Positions 41,565 through 48,122 of a stretch of 48,122 bases of DNA are shown here, piece by piece; the first letter of the stretch is position 1; each line of letters starts with the position of its first letter. Below the pieces are notes generated by a model. It saw only the letters and a program-made list of their open reading frames with translations, did not search any database and was not told the DNA's origin. Made by a program: the position numbers and the translations under genes. Source of the stretch: an uncultured Bacilli bacterium (GTDB lineage: Bacteria; Bacillota_I; Bacilli_A; RF39; UBA660); assembly GCA_934162265.1 (NCBI GenBank), contig CAKPHZ010000011.1, positions 1-48,122 of the forward strand, in the 5' to 3' direction.

Positions 41565-43005
41565 AATAAACTACCAAGAATACAAAAATGAATTAAACAA
41601 AATATTAAAAGATCCTAAACTCATTTCTTTAGGAATCAAGAAATATACGCTTACAAAAACAACCTACAACTATGATCTTGATTATCTAACTATAGGATTT
41701 GGAAAAAAAGATATTTTTTTAGTTGCTGGAACACATGGAAGTGAAGTCATCACCACCGACTTTCTTCTTCACTTCATCAAAAATATCCCCAACCTAAAAG
41801 GATTTGATCCTAATGTTTTTACCCTAAAAATACTTCCCCTTCAAAATCCTGAAGGATATGATATTTCAACAAATACTTTTAAAGAAGTAAAAGAAGAAGA
41901 ATTCACCAAAAAATCTTATGAATATTATTTAAAGTATCGAACAGATATGATTGTAAATGACGCTATAGAAGAATTAAGCAAAATATTTTTTCTTGAGACA
42001 GAAGAAAATTTACTAGAAAAAATCAAAATATTCACTCATACCAATCCAAAATGGTTACTTTTAAATCAAGCTAGAACTTTTCCTAAAATAGAAGATTTTA
42101 ATCAACAAATCAGAAAAATAAATAAAGCTAGTTCAAAAGTAGAACTATATCAGGAACTAATCATGGCTATCCAAAAAATAGAAACAAACATAAAACCTAA
42201 CACACTACAAGATCAAATGTATTTATTTTTTCTTAATGAATTAAAAGAAATATTCTTCAAATTACTAATTGAAAGAAAAGAAACGATTATCACAAAAAAA
42301 TTATATCAAGAAATGTTTAAAGATACTTCTCCTACTTCTCTATATAGCACCACTTTAGAAAAAGAAATAAAAAATATGCTAATCAGTTGGAATCATCCAA
42401 AAGGAAGTCAGATTACCTTTGATGCAACAGGAACAGGAGTCAACTTAAACGCCAATTCAAAATTCAATCCAGGATTTAAATTAAGTCAACAAAACAAAAT
42501 CATCTATGGACCAAATCCCAAAAATAATATAAGAAAATATGTCCCTGGACCAATTGGAACAGCTTCTTTAAAAATAGATACCTTTTCCTATGAAAGAGAA
42601 AACTTAGTACTAGAAAACTTAATCAAAAATTCAATCAACCAAAACAGATACTTAATGACCTTACTCTATCACGGAACTGGAGGAATGATTTATTACAAGC
42701 CTAATCAAGATTATCTATCAGATAAAACTTACCAATATCTCCTACAATATAATCAAGAATTAGCATTCTATTACAATCAAAAAACCCAATACAACTTATT
42801 AGAAGAAAGCAGTATAACTGGATATGGCGATTACTTAAGAAAAACATACCAAGGAGTACTACTAATCGAACTATCTAAAATGGGAGGAAATCCCCTTGGA
42901 CCATATGGAGATAAATCCAATATTGAAAGAGTATACGAAGAAAATACCAATGCCCTAGATAGTATTCTCATTAATCAAAAAAGAAAAATCAAAAAGAAAC
43001 CATAG
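41554..43005 (+). CDS. M14 family zinc carboxypeptidase with a long insertion
   Basis: 483 residues from TTG 41554, supported by AAGGAG inside murE. No signal peptide or membrane helix, so it should be cytoplasmic. M14 elements: HGSE with zinc ligands H61 and E64, GVNLNANSKFNPGF (N299; the usual Arg is A300), LLYHGTGGMIYY with H373, and catalytic E439 in VLLIELSKMGGNP. The gap between HxxE and the NxN motif (about 64-299) is about 150 residues longer than usual; the extra part (about 115-285) is helical. M14 relatives cut the gamma-D-Glu-meso-DAP bond of murein peptides. Coupled to a MurE-like ligase, so a murein-peptide recycling role is plausible but unproven. Confidence 0.85.
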   Translation: MTNKINYQEYKNELNKILKDPKLISLGIKKYTLTKTTYNYDLDYLTIGFGKKDIFLVAGTHGSEVITTDFLLHFIKNIPNLKGFDPNVFTLKILPLQNPEGYDISTNTFKEVKEEEFTKKSYEYYLKYRTDMIVNDAIEELSKIFFLETEENLLEKIKIFTHTNPKWLLLNQARTFPKIEDFNQQIRKINKASSKVELYQELIMAIQKIETNIKPNTLQDQMYLFFLNELKEIFFKLLIERKETIITKKLYQEMFKDTSPTSLYSTTLEKEIKNMLISWNHPKGSQITFDATGTGVNLNANSKFNPGFKLSQQNKIIYGPNPKNNIRKYVPGPIGTASLKIDTFSYERENLVLENLIKNSINQNRYLMTLLYHGTGGMIYYKPNQDYLSDKTYQYLLQYNQELAFYYNQKTQYNLLEESSITGYGDYLRKTYQGVLLIELSKMGGNPLGPYGDKSNIERVYEENTNALDSILINQKRKIKKKP

Positions 43006-43019
43006 AAAGCAGTGATACC

Positions 43020-44000
43020 ATGCCAAGTTCAGTAACCCATACCTACTTTGCCTGCTATGTATATCAAAATATAAACAATAAAAGCAAGCAAAAAATCAAA
43101 AACAAATTAGAATACTTCAAATTATTTTCCCAAGGATCAGATCCTTTTATGTTTTATCATTTCTTAATTGGAAAAAAAGGAAAAAAACTCCAATACCAAA
43201 TGCATACTCAAAATACAAGAAAATTCTTCTATCACATCATAGATTATATCAAAAAAAATCATCTAGAAAATAATCCAGAAGTCTTATCATATTTATACGG
43301 CTATATTTGTCACTATTACCTTGACCTAACCACTCATCCCTATATTAACTATCAAGCAGGACTATTTGACAAAAAAGATAAAAGTACTTATTCCTCTAAT
43401 ACTCTCCATCAAAAAATAGAATATCGAATTGACTCTTACTTTATCCAAGAAAAATTAAAACAAAATCCTTTAACATTTAAACCACACAAGTATATTTTTA
43501 AAGCAAAATCATTCTCTAAAGAACTAAAAGATACCATTGATTTTTCTATCGAAAAAACTTACCACATCAAAAATAGCAGCAAACTGTATGAAAAATCCAT
43601 CTGGTACATGCAACAATTTTTTAAAATAATCAATTATGACCCATTAGGATATAAACAAAAAATTTACAAAACAATTGATAAATTATCCCCAAAATGGACA
43701 ACCAGATTAGAAGAATTATCATATCACACAAATGATATAGGATTAGAATACTTAAATTTAGAACACCAAAAATGGTGCTATCCCTGGGATAACAGCAAAC
43801 ACTTTACTACTTCCTTCCTCGATTTATTTGAAGAAGCAGCAAATAAAGCAACTAACACAATAAATGAAGTGACTGATTTATTAGAAGAAAAAGCAATCAA
43901 TAAAAAGAAATTTAACCTTATATTTAAAGATTTATCTTATGTAACCGGACTTCCATGTAAAGAAAAAGTGACCTATCAGTATTTTAAAAAAACAAAATAG
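43020..44000 (+). CDS. Zinc-dependent phospholipase C family protein
   Basis: 326 residues; ATG 43020, 14 nt after the M14 gene. Pattern of the PF00882-like family in Firmicutes: PSSVTHTYFACYVYQ (H7), LFSQGSDPFMFYHF (Asp about 41 and His), MHTQNTRKFF, GYICHYYLDLTTHPYI (two His about 102 and 109), then LHQKIEYRIDSYF and a C-terminal stretch with W/H-rich patches. No signal peptide, so it is cytoplasmic or membrane-associated; the substrate may not be phospholipid. Belongs to the murE-M14 operon by spacing. Confidence 0.85.
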   Translation: MPSSVTHTYFACYVYQNINNKSKQKIKNKLEYFKLFSQGSDPFMFYHFLIGKKGKKLQYQMHTQNTRKFFYHIIDYIKKNHLENNPEVLSYLYGYICHYYLDLTTHPYINYQAGLFDKKDKSTYSSNTLHQKIEYRIDSYFIQEKLKQNPLTFKPHKYIFKAKSFSKELKDTIDFSIEKTYHIKNSSKLYEKSIWYMQQFFKIINYDPLGYKQKIYKTIDKLSPKWTTRLEELSYHTNDIGLEYLNLEHQKWCYPWDNSKHFTTSFLDLFEEAANKATNTINEVTDLLEEKAINKKKFNLIFKDLSYVTGLPCKEKVTYQYFKKTK

Positions 44001-44015
44001 AAAGAAGTAAAAAAA

Positions 44016-44417
44016 ATGAATATTCAAGAAATCAAAGAACAAGATTTAGAAAAAGCATTCCAAATTTATCAAGATTGCTTTCAAGTAAAAAGAAAAGAAC
44101 ATAATCTAAAAATAACAACTCCCCTACTAGGATTATATCAAAACGAAAACTTAATCGGCATCTGCCAAATCAATTTTATCAATAACATATTTGAAAATGA
44201 AAGAATTGCTTATATCAATAGTTTTGGTATTTCCCCTAAAGAACAACATCAAGGATATGGAGACTATTTTCTAAAAGAAATTATTAAATATTGTAAAAAT
44301 AATAAAGCAACCAAAATCAATCTAACTTCCAATAAAAATAGAAAATATGCACACAAGCTATATCAAAAAAATAATTTTACAATCATTGACACAACTTTTT
44401 TTAATAAAAATATTTAA
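44016..44417 (+). CDS. GNAT family N-acetyltransferase
   Basis: 133 residues. The acetyl-CoA-binding motif A is GISPKEQHQGYGDYFLKEIIKYCK (Q-x-x-G-x-G), preceded by the strand ERIAYINSFG and followed by KINLTSNKNRKYAHKLYQKNNF, typical GNAT end. Substrate unknown. It is 15 nt after the phospholipase-like gene and ends at a terminator shared with the convergent 44426 gene, so it closes the murE operon. Confidence 0.9.
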   Translation: MNIQEIKEQDLEKAFQIYQDCFQVKRKEHNLKITTPLLGLYQNENLIGICQINFINNIFENERIAYINSFGISPKEQHQGYGDYFLKEIIKYCKNNKATKINLTSNKNRKYAHKLYQKNNFTIIDTTFFNKNI

Positions 44418-44458
44418 AAAGGAACTTACTGCAATTTAAAGTAAATTCCTTTTTTAAT
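44411..44458. terminator. Bidirectional terminator between GNAT and the 44426-44788 gene
   Basis: AAAAAGGAA (44416-44424) with TTCCTTTTT (44446-44454), one mismatch (+) or G-U wobble (-), then TTAC/GTAA. T runs on both strands. Confidence 0.75.
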
Positions 44459-44788
44459 TAACTTATCAGAAGAATTATAATCCATAGGATAATACCCCTC
44501 CTTTAGTAATCTCTCAATAACAAGTAAATTATAATTACAAGCAAATAATAAATTAATAATAAATATCATTACAGCACATAACGGAAGCAAAAAGAAAAAT
44601 GGAATTGGTGCCAAAATAATAATCAAAATACAAACAGCAAGCTGTAAAGAAAACATAATACCAAAAAATCTCATATCTCCCTTACGAAAAGGATACATAA
44701 ACCCTAAATATAACATCTCTTTCGCAAACCCATAATCACACTCTACACAAGGACGAACATCATCATATTTTAAATAAACTTTTTCCAT
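44426..44788 (-). CDS. Small membrane protein, possibly DUF2628-like
   Basis: 120 residues from ATG 44788 with AGGTGG upstream. The N-terminal 40 residues include two cysteines (RPCVECDYGFA) and LGFMYPFRKGDMRFFG. Two to three membrane helices (about 42-88) follow. The end NLLVIERLLKEGYYPMDYNSSDKLIKKGIYF fits the C-terminal pattern of DUF2628 proteins loosely. Function unknown. Alone between a convergent and a divergent gene. Confidence 0.65.
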   Translation of the reverse strand: MEKVYLKYDDVRPCVECDYGFAKEMLYLGFMYPFRKGDMRFFGIMFSLQLAVCILIIILAPIPFFFLLPLCAVMIFIINLLFACNYNLLVIERLLKEGYYPMDYNSSDKLIKKGIYFKLQ

Positions 44789-44886
44789 AAAAACCACCTA
44801 TCTATATTCTATATAAACAAATTATATCACAAATAAAAAAAAGAAAAAAGAAAAAAATTTATGTTTAAACTAGATTTTCATGCACC

Positions 44887-44916
44887 TTTACAATTATACA
44901 AAATTTATGCTATAAT
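44887..44916 (+). promoter_or_regulatory. Promoter of the 44946-45560 gene
   Basis: TTTACA (44887-44892), 18-bp spacer, TATAAT (44911-44916) preceded by TGC. Same -35, spacer length and TGC-TATAAT as the LemA promoter. Confidence 0.8.
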
Positions 44917-44945
44917 AAAAAAAATTTAGAAAGAGAGAAAATCCA

Positions 44946-45560
44946 ATGAATTTAAAAGAAAATTTAATAAAATTAAAAGAAATGCTTAAAAAAACTACAC
45001 AAGAAGATAAATATGTTGAATTATTAAAAGAAACAATTGATAGTACTGAATTAACAAATGAACAATTTGAATTCTTAAAAAATTTATATTTAAAAAATAA
45101 TCAAACAATCGGATTACATAATACCTATCTTAGAGATATTAATAGTTTTTTCTCAAAGGGTTTATATAACTACAAGGACTTTAATTATGAGCAATCACAA
45201 AGCCTTACTAATACGATTGCACCTACACTTACTTTCAGAGGAGCTCTTTTATATCACCATCCAAACTATGTTACCATAATCCTATCTTTACCTGACGAAG
45301 TAATTACAGGTAATAGAGGAATATTAGAGCCATTAAAAGACGGTAAATGGGGATTTCCACCAGAATATATAGTAGGTGCATTTTATGATGGGAAAATATT
45401 TTTAAATAAAAATTACAACGAACACTATGAAAACAAAAATGCTACCCCCATTGATGACCCCATCACAGATAGTTTTAAAACAAGAGAACAGAAAATAGAA
45501 GAAGTAAAATTATGTGAAAAATTATTCTATAATCAGCAAAAAAATGAAAGAAAAAAATAA
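44946..45560 (+). CDS. Hypothetical soluble protein
   Basis: 204 residues; ATG 44946 with AGAGAG about 8 nt upstream. Not recognised. Charged, Lys-rich N-terminal helices (1-60) precede a more folded middle with TLTFRGALLYHHPNYVTIILSLPDEVITGNRGILEPLKDGKWGFPPEYIVGAFYDGKIFLNKNYNEHYEN, then a charged C-terminus. No signal peptide or membrane helix. The middle has the look of a compact enzyme or nucleotide-binding fold, but no motif can be named. Base composition is like its neighbours. Stand-alone, with clear promoter and terminator. Confidence 0.7.
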   Translation: MNLKENLIKLKEMLKKTTQEDKYVELLKETIDSTELTNEQFEFLKNLYLKNNQTIGLHNTYLRDINSFFSKGLYNYKDFNYEQSQSLTNTIAPTLTFRGALLYHHPNYVTIILSLPDEVITGNRGILEPLKDGKWGFPPEYIVGAFYDGKIFLNKNYNEHYENKNATPIDDPITDSFKTREQKIEEVKLCEKLFYNQQKNERKK

Positions 45561-45600
45561 TTATTGATTGCTAAATAATTTCAATAATTATTTTTATTTT
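45553..45600 (+). terminator. Terminator of the 44946-45560 gene
   Basis: 15-bp stem AAAAATAATTATTGA (45553-45567) / TCAATAATTATTTTT (45581-45595), then Ts; overlaps the stop codon. Confidence 0.88.
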
Positions 45601-45608
45601 CATATACT
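45582..45608 (+). promoter_or_regulatory. Candidate sporulation (sigma-E-like) promoter of cwlD
   Basis: CAATA (45582-45586), 14-bp spacer, CATATACT (45601-45608), directly after the previous terminator. Same 8-mer as upstream of gerQ. Caveat: a start 7 nt downstream would fall at the edge of the AGGTGA ribosome site (45614-45619). Confidence 0.35.
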
Positions 45609-45624
45609 TAAATAGGTGAAATCA

Positions 45625-46287
45625 ATGAGACAGTATAAAACTTTAATCATAGCCTTATTCTTTATCAGTATTTTTTGTTTCTCTAAAGTAAATGCTACCA
45701 TAAAAGACTATACACTTTTAGGAAAAACAATCTATATCGATCCAGGACATGGGGGTCCAGACTCTGGAGCAATCTCCAAAAATTTTTATGAAAAAGATAT
45801 GAATCTCCTTCTCTCTCAAAAACTAGGAAATGCCCTTTCTCAAAAAGGAGCAGTAGTATATTACACCAGAAACGGCGACTATGACCTAGCCAAAACAAAC
45901 AATAACAGAAAAAGAAATGATTTATATGCAAGAGTTAAACTCATCAATAATTCCAATGCCAATTTATACATCTCTATGCATCTTAACGCAAGCCCAAGTA
46001 CAAAATGGAATGGAATCCAAATATTTTATAGCAACATCTTAAAAGAAAATAAAAAGATAGCCGAAATCATCACCACTACTATGCAAGAAAATATGAAAAA
46101 TGTAAGAGAATATAAAAAAGAAAACAGCTACTACATGTACTCCAAATTAAAAGTTCCTGGAGTTTTAGTAGAAGCTGGTTTCGTTAGTAATCCTAACGAT
46201 AATTATAAAATTCGACAAACCACTTATCAAGATATCTTAATCAAAAATATTGTTCTAGGCATTGAAAAATACTTTAACAATTCCTAA
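45625..46287 (+). CDS. cwlD: N-acetylmuramoyl-L-alanine amidase, CwlD-like
   Basis: 220 residues from ATG 45625, with AGGTGA 5 nt upstream; GTG 45616 overlaps that site. Signal peptide (about 1-24, cleavage near VNA). Amidase_3 fold with zinc ligands H42 (YIDPGHGGPDSGA), E56 (EKDMN) and H119 (YISMHLNAS), and catalytic E183 (VLVEAGFVSN). No SPOR, LysM or SH3 domain, so the single-domain layout and size are those of CwlD (237 in B. subtilis), which removes stem peptides from cortex peptidoglycan before PdaA makes muramic-delta-lactam. A vegetative amidase cannot be excluded, but gerQ nearby supports the spore reading. Converges on the UbiB gene with a 4-nt overlap. Confidence 0.87.
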   Translation: MRQYKTLIIALFFISIFCFSKVNATIKDYTLLGKTIYIDPGHGGPDSGAISKNFYEKDMNLLLSQKLGNALSQKGAVVYYTRNGDYDLAKTNNNRKRNDLYARVKLINNSNANLYISMHLNASPSTKWNGIQIFYSNILKENKKIAEIITTTMQENMKNVREYKKENSYYMYSKLKVPGVLVEAGFVSNPNDNYKIRQTTYQDILIKNIVLGIEKYFNNS

Positions 46288-47828
46288 TACCCTTTATGAA
46301 TATGATCAATCAACATCTTAATAAATAACCAAATAGAAAGAATTACAATAAAATAAAATAATACCCGACGAACCAATAAATCACGCTCTAAACTATAAGC
46401 CAAAATTAAACTAGCATCCAACAATCCAATAATAAATTCATGAAGCAAATTTTCTAACTTATCCACCTGACGAGAAGAAGCAGACATCTCTAATTTAACC
46501 TTTCCCTCTCCTCGATTAAACGATTGCAAAAATTGATGAATCTCACTAGGAAGTTGAATCATACTCTTTGTACTTTTAACAATCTTTTTCGCCCCATCTG
46601 CTATTCTAGAAGAATCAAATACCATCTCTTCTTTTAATCCATAATTCATAATAACTTCTACTAAATTAAGATTAGGATTTAATATTTCTAACGTAGCCTC
46701 AATTACACAAATTCCTCGAATAAGCATCGTAATAGAAGAATGAAGCTGAAGATAATTCTTCTGAAGCATCATAAACATACTCGATACAAATTTAGCCGTA
46801 TCAATATGACTTAAATCCTGATTAGAATATTCCATCAAAATAGAAGAAACATCACTTTCTAACTTTTCCATATCTACAGTATTTCGCACATTAGACATCA
46901 TGACTAATATTTTAGAAACCTCATAATAATCTTCATCTACAATACTACGAATACATCTTTTTAACAATTCCCTATCATTGCTAGATAAAACACCAACCAT
47001 ACCAAGATCAAGATAAGTAATTTTATCTTTCCTAACAATTAAATTATCAGGATGAGGATCAGCATGAAAAAAACCATCCACTAAAGCTTGCTTCATATAA
47101 TGATTACTAAGAAGATAAGAAATCTCTTCTAAAGAATATCCCTTCTCTTTTAACCTAGAAATATCATTTATCTTAATTCCTTTAATATATTCCATTACAA
47201 GTACTTGTTTTGTACAAAACTCTTGATAAACAAAAGGAACATCAATCCCCTCTTCCCCTGAATTTAACTCTCTAAATTTTACCAAATGATCTAGTTCAAT
47301 TAAAAGATTACTCTCTTCTTTAGATACGGCTAACATTTCATCTAACATAGAAGATAAATCAACAGCCTTAATTAAATGATTCAAATGTAAAAGACGAACA
47401 ACCTTCTTAGATAACTGAACATCCAATTCCATTTGCTCATAAACATTTGGACGACATACCTTTACCACAACTTTTTTCCCATTCGTTAGCGTAGCCAAAT
47501 GTACCTGAGCAATAGAAGCCGAACCAATACATTCATCAATAGAAGAAAAAATCTCATCCATCTCTTCATAATTATTTTTTAAAATATCTATAACTTCTTC
47601 TTTTTCTAATTTTTTTGTATTCCCTCGAAGTTTCGATAATGCCTCACAATATTCTTTAGGAATTAAATCAATTCTTGTCGATAATATTTGCCCTAATTTA
47701 ATAAAAGTAGGCCCTAATTCTTCTAAAATATTAACTACTTTATCAGGCGTAATTCCTTTAGTTAAATCATATTTTAATAAAATATTCTTCATTTCATTTA
47801 AACGCTTTAACTCATTATTTTCCTTCAT
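46284..47828 (-). CDS. ABC1/UbiB (AarF) atypical kinase family protein
   Basis: 514 residues; ATG 47828 follows AAGAGGGAATG. Family motifs in order: KLGQ (44-47, the KxGQ lid), SASIAQVHLATL (103-114, Ala-rich loop), VVVKV with K123, VMEYIKG (211-217), HADPHPDN (255-262), and DLGMVG (274-279). The C-terminus holds one or two membrane helices (about 488-508). Bacterial members act in ubiquinone or isoprenoid lipid metabolism, mostly in respiring species. Here no quinone gene is near, so a role in another membrane lipid is possible. Own strong promoter (47864-47892). Confidence 0.93.
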   Translation of the reverse strand: MKENNELKRLNEMKNILLKYDLTKGITPDKVVNILEELGPTFIKLGQILSTRIDLIPKEYCEALSKLRGNTKKLEKEEVIDILKNNYEEMDEIFSSIDECIGSASIAQVHLATLTNGKKVVVKVCRPNVYEQMELDVQLSKKVVRLLHLNHLIKAVDLSSMLDEMLAVSKEESNLLIELDHLVKFRELNSGEEGIDVPFVYQEFCTKQVLVMEYIKGIKINDISRLKEKGYSLEEISYLLSNHYMKQALVDGFFHADPHPDNLIVRKDKITYLDLGMVGVLSSNDRELLKRCIRSIVDEDYYEVSKILVMMSNVRNTVDMEKLESDVSSILMEYSNQDLSHIDTAKFVSSMFMMLQKNYLQLHSSITMLIRGICVIEATLEILNPNLNLVEVIMNYGLKEEMVFDSSRIADGAKKIVKSTKSMIQLPSEIHQFLQSFNRGEGKVKLEMSASSRQVDKLENLLHEFIIGLLDASLILAYSLERDLLVRRVLFYFIVILSIWLFIKMLIDHIHKGY

Positions 47829-47863
47829 ATCATTCCCTCTTATCCTATATTAAACTTACCATA

Positions 47864-47892
47864 ATCATAGCATTTTCCCTATCTAATGTCAA
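47864..47892 (-). promoter_or_regulatory. Promoter of the ABC1/UbiB gene
   Basis: Minus strand TTGACA (47892-47887), 17-bp spacer, TATGAT (47869-47864) with TGC before it (extended -10). Confidence 0.85.
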
Positions 47893-48122
47893 ACTTCAAT
47901 ATCTTTTTTAACGAAAAATACTGATAAAGAAATAACCATTATCTATTTAACTTCCCAATAATAAAATTTATTTAAATTACCACTGATAAACTAAACAACA
48001 TAACTATTTTTATCGAAATCAAAAAATAAAAAAAGAATGAAACTTCGTTTCATCTACATCCCTCGTGGGATGTTTTATTTTATTCCAATTTTTAGTATAA
48101 TTTAGTTACTTAAAGGTAGTGA
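47893..48122. other. Non-coding right end
   Basis: No convincing gene. After the UbiB promoter, about 130 bp of A/T-rich sequence shows nothing clear, then the double hairpin (48037-48073). Position 48096-48101 is TATAAT and the window ends in TTAAAGGTAGTGA, a likely ribosome site, so a + strand gene probably begins just outside. Confidence 0.5.
48030..48080. terminator. Two consecutive hairpins near the right edge
   Basis: ATGAAAC-TTC-GTTTCAT (48037-48053) and ACATCCC-TCGT-GGGATGT (48056-48073). On the minus strand the last hairpin is followed by a T run (TCTTTTTTTATTTTTTG); on the + strand the second is followed by TTTTATTTTATT. Probably a bidirectional terminator for a gene entering from the right. 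Confidence 0.6.

Overview
The window is strongly AT-rich bacterial chromosome that uses the standard code: TGA is a real stop, for example in the ATGA overlap at 38119-38122 and the ATGATTGA overlap at 19425-19432. Gene content points to a Gram-positive, low-GC Bacillota (Bacilli-like) lineage, most plausibly an uncultivated host-associated one. Pointers are dnaG-rpoD-trmK in Bacillus order, Shine-Dalgarno sites of AGGAGG/AGGTGA type, TGn-extended -10 promoters, and an SMC protein of only about 985 residues, a size usual in Mollicutes. A GerQ-type spore coat protein, a CwlD-type cortex amidase and a membrane-anchored polysaccharide deacetylase suggest a sporulating ancestry or ability. The exact taxon cannot be fixed from the sequence alone.

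Layout. 1-2086 (+): the 3' end of a secreted protein with InlB-type B repeats and a membrane-anchored partner. 2226-6454: deacetylase (-), monothiol thioredoxin-fold protein (+), ligA and a glycerophosphodiester phosphodiesterase (-). 6548-6624: tRNA-His with its own promoter and terminator. 6703-12060 (-): an unknown membrane protein, trmK-rpoD-dnaG with 8-nt overlaps, then queA. 12256-14532 (-): a decayed ABC transporter and an AAA/DUF4143 ATPase behind three direct repeats phased at exactly 33 bp. 14544-21326 (-): smc, uvrC with an overlapping membrane protein, and an amidoligase-family enzyme. 21535-24087 (-): a TetR/YhgE-Pip pair with an operator-promoter overlap, then a 39-residue membrane protein (24152-24271). 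24365-31244 (-): envelope genes (DUF975/CmpB-like, Tim44-like, HD phosphohydrolase, TasA-like secreted protein, tail-anchored protein). 31432-32013 (+): DUF308 membrane protein. 32074-36889 (-): thioredoxin-like lipoprotein, membrane XRE regulator, HMA metallochaperone, NAD kinase, PncC, and two secreted proteins sharing modules with the TasA-like protein. 36972-46287 (mostly +): CPBP protease, a metallophosphoesterase with a degraded active site, GerQ, LemA, a MurE-like ligase coupled to an M14 carboxypeptidase, a zinc phospholipase C-like protein, GNAT, and CwlD. 46284-47828 (-): an ABC1/UbiB kinase.

How the genes fit together. Most of the window is housekeeping (replication priming, main sigma factor, repair, condensation, tRNA modification, NADP supply) mixed with envelope genes. 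Three themes deserve attention: a small sporulation set in which gerQ and cwlD share a CATATACT element; a peptidoglycan tripeptide-type operon (MurE-like plus M14 peptidase); and a set of cysteine-containing extracytoplasmic proteins next to a CPWC lipoprotein. No CRISPR array, complete insertion sequence, prophage or rRNA was seen.
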